Origin: Clostridia bacterium
GTDB taxonomy: Bacteria > Bacillota > Clostridia > TANB77 > CAG-508
DNA length: 9,170 bases
Assembly (NCBI GenBank): GCA_900753165.1
Contig: CAADYC010000074.1
Location: 1 to 9,170 of the forward strand
Direction: 5' to 3'
Shown here: piece by piece, positions 1 to 5,518 of the stretch
Numbering within the stretch: the first letter of the stretch is position 1
How the letters are laid out: each line of letters begins with the position of its first letter
The notes under the pieces: model-generated
Databases searched by the model: none
Seen by the model: only the letters and a program-made list of their open reading frames with translations
Told to the model about the DNA's origin: nothing
Position numbers and translations under genes: made by a program

Positions 1-60
1 AAAGATATGAAAAATATTATCCACCTGTATTTTAGGCATTATCTTATTGAACTTTGTCAT
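1..60 (-). CDS. yqeG: Probable YqeG-family HAD phosphatase, N-terminal fragment (cut by window edge)
   Basis: An open frame of 20 codons starts at the ATG ending at base 60 and runs off the left edge with no stop. Its residues include MPKIQVDNIFHI. This resembles, from memory, the start of YqeG-type HAD-IIIA phosphatases, where a short leader with LP, a Val and NIFHI/NIFDI precedes the DLDNT catalytic motif. That motif would lie outside the window. The start is 26 bases past the recO stop on the same strand, so it would be the next gene of the era-yqzL-recO unit. There is no clear ribosome binding site before the first ATG. A second in-frame ATG, giving MPKIQV, is an alternative start. The family call is inference from a very short stretch. 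Confidence 0.4.
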   Translation of the reverse strand, partial: MTKFNKIMPKIQVDNIFHIF

Positions 61-86
61 TTTTATAATTTTATACGTATATGTTT

Positions 87-815
87 CTAGAATAAATCTT
101 CTAATTTATATTCTTTTTCCAATTTTTCATTAAAATAAATTTTGCTAATTAGTTCAAATTCACGCAAACTATCATCCTTTAAATTAAATGAATATAATTT
201 TTTAGGAGGTGCAGAAATTGTATATAAAATAGCACTTTTTGTACTTTCACTCATATCTAAAGAAGACTTGTCCTGTCTTCCACACGCATCACATTTGAAC
301 CCATTATCTCTTATAGAAAATTTGGTTAAATTTTTTTCTTCTTTGCAACTTACACATTTCGTTACTCTTGGCATAAATCCTAAAATGCATAAAAGTCTAA
401 TTTTAAATACACTTAATACAAAATCTTTGTCTTTATCTGTCTCTGATAATGTATATAATGTATTTAAAAATAGTTGTAAAATTTTATAACAGTTTTCATT
501 TTCTTCTGTTATATCTTGTATTATTTTATTTATATGTATTGCATATTTAAGTTTGTCTAAGTCTGTGCGTAAATTATAGAATATTTCTATTGTTTCACAT
601 GAGTTTATATGATATGTGTTTGTCCCTTTATACATCATATATTCACCAAAGCAAAATAACTGTGTTCCAGCCAAAAGAGCGCTTTGTGGTCTTCGCGCTC
701 CCTTAGCTACACAAGATATTTTTCCATAATTTGGTGTTAGTATTGTAAGCATTTTATCATAGTCACCTAGATTATTTTCTGCAATAACTATTCCATTTAT
801 CTTTACATTTGCCAT
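87..815 (-). CDS. recO: DNA repair/recombination mediator RecO
   Basis: RecO works with RecR (and RecF) to load RecA onto SSB-coated single-stranded DNA in gap repair, and it anneals complementary strands. The 242-aa product has the usual family length. Residues 1-80 fit the N-terminal OB-fold, with the typical opening NGIVIAENNLGDYDKMLTIL and the GARRPQS segment. The C-terminal helical part carries a four-cysteine zinc site at Cys154, Cys157, Cys175 and Cys178 (CX2C-X17-CX2C). The start is set by the family N-terminus and by an in-frame TAA two codons upstream. There is no Shine-Dalgarno directly before the ATG. The only good one (GGGGGA, 848-853) is 32 bases away, with a hairpin between. 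recO follows yqzL by 40 bases, in the usual Firmicutes order. Confidence 0.95.
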   Translation of the reverse strand: MANVKINGIVIAENNLGDYDKMLTILTPNYGKISCVAKGARRPQSALLAGTQLFCFGEYMMYKGTNTYHINSCETIEIFYNLRTDLDKLKYAIHINKIIQDITEENENCYKILQLFLNTLYTLSETDKDKDFVLSVFKIRLLCILGFMPRVTKCVSCKEEKNLTKFSIRDNGFKCDACGRQDKSSLDMSESTKSAILYTISAPPKKLYSFNLKDDSLREFELISKIYFNEKLEKEYKLEDLF

Positions 816-825
816 TTGTTAATTT

Positions 826-853
826 GAGTTAAAATATTCTAACTCTATCCCCC
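826..853 (-). promoter_or_regulatory. recO ribosome binding site with hairpin between it and the start codon
   Basis: In the minus-strand RNA, the purine run GGGGGA (853-848) comes just after the yqzL stop. It is followed by a 6-bp hairpin GAGUUA/UAACUC (arms 845-840 and 831-826, 8-nt loop), then 10 bases, then the recO ATG at 815. Linear distance from the purine run to the ATG is 32 bases, too long for normal initiation. Removing the 20-nt hairpin leaves about 12. The sites are seen directly; the looping-out role is inference. Confidence 0.45.
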
Positions 854-855
854 TT

Positions 856-1035
856 TTATAATTGTGTATTATTGTTATTTATATTTTCTATATTTTGTAC
901 ATTCATATTTGTTATTTTTTGTATGTCTTGTATTTCTTGTATTCCTTTTTCTAAGTTTTGTATTTGTTTATATTCCAAAAATGTATTTATATCTCCTGTA
1001 TTTTTAAATACATCCCATGCTATTTTTTTAATCAT
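856..1035 (-). CDS. yqzL: YqzL-family small protein
   Basis: A 59-residue protein beginning MIKKIAWDVFKNTGDINTFL. It matches the core I recall for YqzL, a very small Firmicutes protein of unknown function encoded between era and recO: hydrophobic-W-x-hydrophobic-F, then TG, then a short helix. The start is the ATG at 1035, because AAGGAG (1050-1045) lies 9 bases upstream. That Shine-Dalgarno directly abuts the in-frame ATG at 1044, so the longer version is unlikely. Residues 23-59 form an unusual tail with repeated IQ pairs and Asn/Gln-rich sequence ending NINNNNTQL, longer than I expect for the family. It probably forms a helix followed by a disordered end. There are no membrane segments or cysteines. 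Confidence 0.75.
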   Translation of the reverse strand: MIKKIAWDVFKNTGDINTFLEYKQIQNLEKGIQEIQDIQKITNMNVQNIENINNNNTQL

Positions 1036-1044
1036 GTGCTTCAT

Positions 1045-1069
1045 CTCCTTTTTAAAGGTTTTCCTTTAA
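1045..1069 (-). promoter_or_regulatory. Hairpin abutting the yqzL ribosome binding site
   Basis: Minus-strand RNA forms UUAAAGG-AAAA-CCUUUAA (7 bp, 4-nt loop, 1069-1052), immediately before the Shine-Dalgarno AAGGAG (1050-1045). The 3' arm CCUUU could instead pair with the AAGG of the Shine-Dalgarno across a 4-nt loop. Two mutually exclusive structures are therefore possible, one exposing and one covering the site. The pairing is seen; a regulatory role is inference. Confidence 0.4.
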
Positions 1070-1161
1070 TTTATCTTTTGCATTTTTGTAAAATTTATAC
1101 TAATATCTATTTATATATTTTCTAAGTTTTTATATTAAAATCTGATTTTTTAAATATAAAA

Positions 1162-2067
1162 TTATTTAAGTTTAAATTTACTAACAATAGAGTCATTGTC
1201 AAGCCAATCATTTTTAACTTTTACCCAAGTTTTTAAATTCACTTTAAGTCCAAAGTTTTGTTCCATATCTATTCTAGCTGCTCTACCTATTCTTTTTAGC
1301 ATTTCACCATTTTTTCCAATTATTATTCCTTTATGTGATTCTCTTAAGCAATATATTGTGGCTTCAATATCGTATATATCTTCACCTTGTTTATTTTGTC
1401 TTAAATTCATTTTTTCTACTTCAACATAAATTCCGTGTGGCACTTCATCTTGTAATAGTTTTAAAGCTTTTTCTCTTATTGTTTCTTCAGCTAGTTGTCT
1501 TAAAGTTTGGTCTGTATATTCCTCTATATCATAATATGCAGGACCTGGTTTTAGGTTCTTTTCAATTTCGTCTAAAATTATATCTCTGTATTTTTCTTGG
1601 TATGCTGATATTGGTATAACTGCTGTAAAATCATATTCTTTGCTATATATATCTATTAAATTTAGTAATTTATCTCTTTTTACTAAATCAATTTTATTTA
1701 TTATTAATATTGTTTTTCTTTTTGATTCTTTTATTTTGTCTAATATTATTCTATCTCCTCTACCTATATCTTCACTTGTTGCTTCAATTAAAAATAATAC
1801 TATATCTGAATCTGGTATTGTTGCAAATGATGTTTCTACCATCGTTTCATTTAATTTGTGTTTTGGTTTATGTATTCCTGGTGTGTCTGTAAATATTATT
1901 TGTGAATTTTCTCTGTTTACTATTCCTTTTATTGCTGTTCTTGTTGTTTGTACTTTATTTGCTATTGCTGCTACTTTTTCTCCTACTAATAAATTTATTA
2001 ATGTTGATTTTCCTACATTTGTTCTTCCTATTATTGTTACAAATCCTGATTTAAATTCTTCGTTCAT
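1162..2067 (-). CDS. era: GTPase Era (30S ribosome assembly)
   Basis: Era is a GTPase that binds the 3' end of 16S rRNA and acts in 30S subunit maturation. The 301-aa product has the full family layout. The GTPase domain has G1 GRTNVGKS (14-21), G2 QTTR (40-43), G3 DTPG (61-64), G4 NKID (124-127) and G5 SA (154-155). The C-terminal KH RNA-binding domain has the GxxG loop GKNG (251-254). The start at 2067 gives MNEEFKSGFV, like other Era proteins, and has GGAG six bases upstream. The in-frame ATG at 2079 is possible but has poorer spacing (GGA nine bases upstream). G1 has Thr where most Era proteins have Pro. It heads the yqzL-recO unit. The ybeY and dgkA genes often found upstream in Firmicutes are absent. 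Confidence 0.97.
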   Translation of the reverse strand: MNEEFKSGFVTIIGRTNVGKSTLINLLVGEKVAAIANKVQTTRTAIKGIVNRENSQIIFTDTPGIHKPKHKLNETMVETSFATIPDSDIVLFLIEATSEDIGRGDRIILDKIKESKRKTILIINKIDLVKRDKLLNLIDIYSKEYDFTAVIPISAYQEKYRDIILDEIEKNLKPGPAYYDIEEYTDQTLRQLAEETIREKALKLLQDEVPHGIYVEVEKMNLRQNKQGEDIYDIEATIYCLRESHKGIIIGKNGEMLKRIGRAARIDMEQNFGLKVNLKTWVKVKNDWLDNDSIVSKFKLK

Positions 2068-2141
2068 TTTTCTCTCCATTTCTTTTGGTCCTTTTGTTTA
2101 GGACATTTTATTTGAAATTTTTATTTTTCTTTGATGTTTAT

Positions 2142-2147
2142 ATTATA
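2142..2147 (-). promoter_or_regulatory. -10 element of the era-yqzL-recO promoter
   Basis: A perfect TATAAT reads on the minus strand about 75 bases before the era start, downstream of a run of A/T bases. No good -35 hexamer is found at 17 bases (ACAAAT there), so the promoter may rely on the AT-rich upstream region. The leader contains a 5-bp hairpin (GUCCU/AGGAC, 2104-2088) before the era ribosome binding site. Confidence 0.55.
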
Positions 2148-2223
2148 CACCATTTTTGTGCTAAATTTGTAGAATTTTTAAAATTTTTTATTATTTTTTA
2201 ATTATTATTAAATTTTTGAAATC

Positions 2224-2256
2224 AAAAAACTGACTGAGGAAATATCTCAATCAGTT
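2224..2256 (-). terminator. Rho-independent terminator of the glycosyltransferase gene
   Basis: Minus-strand RNA forms an 11-bp stem, AACUGAUUGAG paired with CUCAGUCAGUU, with one G-U pair and a 7-nt loop (AUAUUUC). A run of U bases (2229-2224) follows. It lies 45 bases past the stop of the GT4 gene and separates it from the era promoter. Confidence 0.9.
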
Positions 2257-2300
2257 CTATAACTTTTATAATATTTTTTGATAATGTCCCAAAAAGAACA

Positions 2301-3593
2301 TTATGCATATGCATGTCTCTTTTTGAAATCCAATAAATTTGTAATTTCTTTTTCTGTATTTTTTGCTTTTTTTGTTTTCTTTGCTCTTTCTTGTTCAAGC
2401 TCTCTTTTTTGTTTTTCTGCCATTGATTGACAAATTGCTTTTTGATATGCAAAGTGTGTATCTTGTGAAATTTTGCTCCAATTATATTCATTTCTAACTT
2501 TATTTTTTGCTTTTTTAGTTATTTCTGCACATAATTTATGATCATATAATAGTTCTAATATTGCATCTGCAATTGAATTTGGGTTTCCACAATATGTTTT
2601 CATTCCATTTTCTTTGTGTTGTACAATTTCGTTTAGCCCTCCAATGTCTGATACTACTATTGGATTTTCTGAAAGCATTGCTTCTAGTGCAACTATTCCA
2701 AATGGTTCATATGTACTTGGAAATACTGCTATATCTGCTGCTTTATACATTTTTTGCACGTCTTTTCCTGCCATATATCCTGCAAAATATACTTTTTCTC
2801 CTATGCCCATTGCATTTACTTGTTCTTTTAGTTCATCTATCATTCCGCCTTTTCCACAAATTACTAGTTTTGCATCATGATATCCTTCTAGTATTTTTGG
2901 CATTGCTGAGATTAAGTATTGTATACCTTTTTCATATACTAATCTTCCCATGAATAATATTATTTTTTCATTATCCATTGCAAATTTTCTTCTAAAATTA
3001 TAATCCCTCTCTACACCATTGAATAAATTCATATTTACTCCATTAGGGATTACATTTATTTTCTCATATGGTAATCCAAATAATCTTTGTAGTTCATTTT
3101 TCATATAATTGCTGTTTACTATTACTTCTGATGATTCATATGTTAACATCCATTCTGTATCATTTATATATCTTTGTGTTTCATCATGTATTCCACTATT
3201 TCTTCCAGCTTCTGTTGCATGTATTGTTGATACTATTGGTATATTATAAGAATTTTTTAATGTTTTTGCAGCATATGCTACAAGCCAGTCATGTGCGTGT
3301 ATTACATCAAATTTTCCTTCTGTTGCTATTATTTCATTTGCTTTTGCTATAAGATTGAAGTTTAATTGCATTATCCAGTCTATAAAATTGTTTGGGTTTA
3401 TCATATAATTATTTACTCTATATACTTTTACCCCTTTATCATCTTCAAATTCTGGTGCATCTCCTTCTTTATATGTAACTACTGTTACTTCGTGTCCGTC
3501 TTTTATTAGTGTTTTTGATAAGTCATATACTACTCTTGATATTCCGCCTACTACTCTTGGTGGATATTCCCATGTTAACATTAAAATTTTCAT
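2301..3593 (-). CDS. GT4-family glycosyltransferase, glycogen synthase-like
   Basis: A cytosolic GT-B retaining glycosyltransferase of 430 aa. The N-terminal Rossmann domain opens MKILMLTWEYPPRVVGGISR, with the glycine-rich donor loop GG at 16-17 and HAHDW at 99-103. The hinge is near NVIPNGV (180-186). The C-terminal domain has the GT4 E-x7-E motif, YEPFGIVALEAM, with Glu296 and Glu304. Similar proteins are annotated as glycogen/starch synthase-like, but donor and acceptor cannot be read from sequence. After residue 390 there is a Lys/Glu-rich, probably coiled-coil tail ending KKRHAYA. The start at 3593 is chosen because AAAGGAAG ends 8 bases upstream. The ATG six bases earlier would leave only 2, and the extension starting at a TTG overlaps the promoter. 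It forms a single-gene unit between its own promoter and terminator. Confidence 0.88.
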   Translation of the reverse strand: MKILMLTWEYPPRVVGGISRVVYDLSKTLIKDGHEVTVVTYKEGDAPEFEDDKGVKVYRVNNYMINPNNFIDWIMQLNFNLIAKANEIIATEGKFDVIHAHDWLVAYAAKTLKNSYNIPIVSTIHATEAGRNSGIHDETQRYINDTEWMLTYESSEVIVNSNYMKNELQRLFGLPYEKINVIPNGVNMNLFNGVERDYNFRRKFAMDNEKIILFMGRLVYEKGIQYLISAMPKILEGYHDAKLVICGKGGMIDELKEQVNAMGIGEKVYFAGYMAGKDVQKMYKAADIAVFPSTYEPFGIVALEAMLSENPIVVSDIGGLNEIVQHKENGMKTYCGNPNSIADAILELLYDHKLCAEITKKAKNKVRNEYNWSKISQDTHFAYQKAICQSMAEKQKRELEQERAKKTKKAKNTEKEITNLLDFKKRHAYA

Positions 3594-3657
3594 TAACATT
3601 GCTTCCTTTCTTTTTACAATTTTCTTTTGTTTTTGACATTTTTTCTCAATTAGATAT

Positions 3658-3686
3658 ATTTTATACAAAATTTGTATAAAAGTAAA
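3658..3686 (-). promoter_or_regulatory. Promoter of the GT4 gene, overlapped by a 23-bp palindrome
   Basis: On the minus strand, TTTACT (3686-3681) and TAAAAT (3663-3658) are separated by exactly 17 bases, a plausible sigma-A promoter. The palindrome TTTTATACAAA-A-TTTGTATAAAA (3659-3681, 11-bp perfect arms around one central base) covers the spacer and most of the -10. This is typical of a repressor operator. The regulator is unknown. Confidence 0.55.
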
Positions 3687-3706
3687 TGGTTTTTTATTAT
3701 TTTTTC

Positions 3707-3743
3707 AAAAAAAATATTTGGTTATTTAAATAACCAAATATTT
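3707..3743 (-). terminator. Rho-independent terminator of rplU-rpmA (32-bp perfect palindrome)
   Basis: Bases 3712-3743 are a perfect palindrome with 16-base arms (AAATATTTGGTTATTT and its complement). The minus-strand RNA folds with a UUAA tip and continues into a U run (3711-3707). It begins 5 bases past the rpmA stop and insulates the ribosomal protein genes from the GT4 promoter. Confidence 0.88.
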
Positions 3744-3748
3744 ATAAA

Positions 3749-4009
3749 TTATGCTTCTACTGGGTAAACACTTACTTGTTTTTTGTCTCTACCTTTTCTT
3801 TCAAATTTTACAGTACCATCTACTACTGCATATAGTGTATCGTCACTACCTTTTTTAACATTAACTCCTGGATATACTCTTGTTCCTCTTTGTCTAACTA
3901 AGATATTTCCAGCTAATACGAATTGTCCGTCTGCTCTTTTTACTCCAAGACGTTTAGATTCACTCTCACGTCCGTTGTGTGAACTACCTTGACCTTTTTT
4001 ATGAGCCAT
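3749..4009 (-). CDS. rpmA: 50S ribosomal protein L27, form without N-terminal extension
   Basis: L27 is a large-subunit protein whose N-terminal tail reaches the peptidyl transferase centre. The 86-aa product has the full family sequence, including the signature GNILVRQRGTRVYPG. It starts MAHKKGQGSSHNGRESESKRLG, so the mature tail follows the initiator Met directly. In most Firmicutes L27 begins with about nine extra residues ending FFA, which the cysteine protease Prp removes. No such extension is encoded here: the 106 bases upstream carry GGGAG (4022-4018) at 8-base spacing and no longer reading frame. The prp gene usually found between rplU and rpmA is also missing. The obgE gene that often follows rpmA is replaced by a terminator. 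Confidence 0.97.
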   Translation of the reverse strand: MAHKKGQGSSHNGRESESKRLGVKRADGQFVLAGNILVRQRGTRVYPGVNVKKGSDDTLYAVVDGTVKFERKGRDKKQVSVYPVEA

Positions 4010-4082
4010 TTATCTCACTCCCTTCGCCTAGCTTTTACAAATTTTTTATTTGTAAATAACTATTAATTTTTATATGTTTCTC

Positions 4083-4105
4083 TTAATTAAAATCTTTTTA
4101 ATTAA
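4083..4105 (-). repeat. AT-only inverted repeat between rplU and rpmA
   Basis: TTAATTAAAA and its exact complement TTTTAATTAA flank a 3-base centre. The minus-strand RNA could form a 10-bp all-AU hairpin 10 bases past the rplU stop. No U run follows, so it is not a standard terminator. It might stabilise the upstream message or set the L21:L27 ratio. That role is speculative. Confidence 0.4.
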
Positions 4106-4115
4106 TTATGTAGAA

Positions 4116-4472
4116 CTATGCTTCTACTTTTTCTTCAGCTTTTGCTGCTGTTTTTCTTGCTGTTGATTTGATAGCTGTTATTTCAACTTTTGTATATGGT
4201 TGTCTGTGTCCTTGTTTTCTTCTGTAGTTCTTTTTAGCTTTCATTTTGAAAACAATGATTTTTTTACCTTTACCGTGTGAAACAACTTTTCCTTCAACTT
4301 TCATACTTTTTACATAAGGATTTCCTACTTCTACTTTTCCTTCGTCTGAAACTAATATTACTTTGTCAAAAGTAACTTTTTTTCCTTCTTCAGCGTCTAA
4401 TTTTTCGAAGAATACTACATCTCCTTCTGCTACTTTGTATTGTTTTCCACAACTTTCAATTACTGCGTACAT
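4116..4472 (-). CDS. rplU: 50S ribosomal protein L21
   Basis: L21 binds 23S rRNA and is part of the large subunit. The 118-aa product carries the family signature FKMKAKKNYRRKQGHRQPYTKVEI (residues 75-98) and the opening MYAVIESCGKQYKV. It has Cys8 where most homologues have Gly or Ser/Thr, and a Lys/Ala/Glu-rich tail of roughly 15 residues. The start has a strong GGGAGG (4488-4483) ten bases upstream. It is the first gene of the rplU-rpmA unit, transcribed from a near-consensus promoter through a structured leader. Confidence 0.97.
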   Translation of the reverse strand: MYAVIESCGKQYKVAEGDVVFFEKLDAEEGKKVTFDKVILVSDEGKVEVGNPYVKSMKVEGKVVSHGKGKKIIVFKMKAKKNYRRKQGHRQPYTKVEITAIKSTARKTAAKAEEKVEA

Positions 4473-4569
4473 TTAAAATGCACCTCCCTTATTTGTATAC
4501 TCGCTAATCCTTTCCGAAAGGTAACTAAATTTGATTAGTTTTTATGCACCTTGACTAAGCGGATTACAG
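4473..4569 (-). promoter_or_regulatory. Structured rplU mRNA leader, candidate L21 autoregulatory leader
   Basis: The 5' untranslated RNA of about 97 nt contains an outer stem GAUUAG/CUAAUC-type pairing (4533-4538 with 4504-4509). This encloses a CCUUU-CGG-AAAGG hairpin (4521-4509) and an 11-nt one-sided bulge (4522-4532). The octamer AGGTGCAT occurs twice: at the real Shine-Dalgarno (4485-4478) and 66 bases upstream (4551-4544). A second, mutually exclusive pairing UUAGU/ACUAA (about 4553-4557 with 4536-4540) is possible. L21 leaders controlling rplU are known in low-GC Gram-positives. I could not run a covariance model, so membership is inferred. No U run follows the hairpin, so control would be translational. 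Confidence 0.5.
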
Positions 4570-4575
4570 TTATTA

Positions 4576-4604
4576 ATTTTACCATTATTTTACTTACTTG
4601 TCAA
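4576..4604 (-). promoter_or_regulatory. Sigma-A promoter of rplU-rpmA
   Basis: TTGACA (4604-4599), a 17-base spacer and TAAAAT (4581-4576) on the minus strand: near-consensus and the strongest promoter in the window. The predicted start of transcription is near 4569. It begins 35 bases past the transketolase stop, and no terminator is visible between them. Confidence 0.85.
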
Positions 4605-4615
4605 CAACTTTCCAA

Positions 4616-4650
4616 AATTTTAAGATAATTTCAAGAATTTTACGATAATT
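4616..4650. repeat. Short direct repeat at the 3' end of the transketolase gene
   Basis: AATTTTAAGATAATT (4616-4630) and AATTTTACGATAATT (4636-4650) differ at one base and are offset by 20. The second copy covers the last codons and stop of the transketolase subunit. It looks like a small local duplication in AT-rich sequence. Confidence 0.5.
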
Positions 4651-5461
4651 CTTTCATTGCTTGCTCATATTGTTCTTCATTTGGGGCTTTTCCATGCCAT
4701 TCAGCTTTATTTTCCATAAAAGATACACCTTTTCCTTTTATTGTTTTAGCTATTATACAAACTGGCTTATTTTTAATATTTCTTGCCACATCAAAAGCAT
4801 CTATAATTTCTTGAAAATTGTGTCCATCAATATTTATAACTTGAAATCCAAAACTTTTAAATTTTTCATCAATTGGATAAGAACTCATTACCTCTTCAAT
4901 TGTACCATCAATTTGTAAATTATTATTATCTACAATTACACATAAATTATCTAATTTATATTTGTTTGATGCCATTGCTGCTTCCCATACTTGTCCTTCT
5001 TCTATTTCTCCATCTCCCATTATGCAATATACTCTGTAATCTTTATTATTTAATTTTCCAGCTATTGCCATACCATTTGCTGCTGACAATCCTTGTCCTA
5101 ATGAGCCTGTTGTCATATCAACTCCTGGTATTTTGTTCATATCTGGATGTCCTTGTAGTCTACTTTCTATATTTCTTAAAGTTTTTAATTCTTCAATATC
5201 AAAATATCCTCTATTTGCTAGTGTTGAATATAGTGCAGGTGCACAATGCCCTTTTGATAAAACTAGTCTATCTCTGTTTTCATCTTTTGGATTTTGTGGA
5301 TTTATGTTCATTTCATAAAAATATAAAACTGTCATTATATCTGCAATTGATAACGATCCTCCAGGATGTCCAGATTGTTCACTATATACTGATTCTATAA
5401 TTCCTTTTCTAACTTTTTTTGCAATCTCTCTTAGCTCTGCAATGTCTTTTATTTTTTCCAT
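4640..5461 (-). CDS. tkt: Transketolase, N-terminal (TPP-binding) subunit
   Basis: Transketolase transfers two-carbon ketol units in the non-oxidative pentose phosphate pathway using thiamine diphosphate and Mg2+. This 273-aa product corresponds only to the N-terminal PP domain of the split, two-gene form. Visible motifs are SGHPGGSLS (30-38), SKGH (69-72), the TPP/Mg signature GDGE (149-152) ending in NNN (179-181), and the IKGKG loop (241-245). The pyrimidine-binding and C-terminal domains are absent and the protein ends cleanly, as the N-subunits do. The start has AGGAGG (5474-5469) 7 bases upstream. The C-terminal subunit gene, normally next downstream, is not here; rplU follows instead. 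The gene is alone behind its own promoter. Sugar specificity is inferred, since split subunits can serve other ketol-transfer roles. Confidence 0.92.
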   Translation of the reverse strand: MEKIKDIAELREIAKKVRKGIIESVYSEQSGHPGGSLSIADIMTVLYFYEMNINPQNPKDENRDRLVLSKGHCAPALYSTLANRGYFDIEELKTLRNIESRLQGHPDMNKIPGVDMTTGSLGQGLSAANGMAIAGKLNNKDYRVYCIMGDGEIEEGQVWEAAMASNKYKLDNLCVIVDNNNLQIDGTIEEVMSSYPIDEKFKSFGFQVINIDGHNFQEIIDAFDVARNIKNKPVCIIAKTIKGKGVSFMENKAEWHGKAPNEEQYEQAMKELS

Positions 5462-5518
5462 GTTTTTTCCTCCTATGTTTTTTCTATAATTTTAGTGTTA
5501 GTCTTTTTTGTTTAGGTT

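Noticed and set aside
142..489. Plus-strand open frame of 115 codons opposite recO
   Set aside because: It lies wholly inside recO on the other strand, shows low-complexity Leu/Ser-rich translation and has no ribosome binding site.
1125..1157. Imperfect AU hairpin after the era stop
   Set aside because: It has no GC core and no U run, so it is not a credible terminator, and era-yqzL-recO appear co-transcribed.
1640..2101. Plus-strand open frame of 153 codons opposite era
   Set aside because: It is antisense to the conserved GTPase motifs of era. Its hydrophobic Ile/Phe/Ser translation is what AT-rich complement strands give.
2157..2221. A/T-only stretch between the GT4 terminator and the era promoter, as a possible origin or attachment site
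   Set aside because: It has no repeats, DnaA-box-like words or att-type structure. It is best explained as AT-rich sequence upstream of the era promoter.
2281..2303. 8-bp hairpin overlapping the GT4 stop codon
   Set aside because: It is not followed by U bases, and a better terminator lies 25 bases downstream.
2222..2491. Minus-strand open frame of 89 codons overlapping the end of the GT4 gene
   Set aside because: It runs out of frame through the GT4 tail and across the terminator, with lysine-rich low-complexity sequence.
3594..3668. N-terminal extension of the GT4 gene from a TTG codon
   Set aside because: It overlaps the promoter, and the ribosome binding site and family start both fit the ATG at 3593.
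4037..4060. AT-rich inverted repeat (TTTACAAAT/ATTTGTAAA type) upstream of rpmA as a terminator or promoter
   Set aside because: It is all AU apart from one pair, without a U run in the right place and with no -35/-10 pair. Too weak to annotate.
4873..5400. Plus-strand Leu-rich open frame of 175 codons opposite the transketolase subunit
   Set aside because: Its apparent membrane-protein character comes from the complement of Lys/Asn/Asp codons. It is fully contained in the conserved gene.
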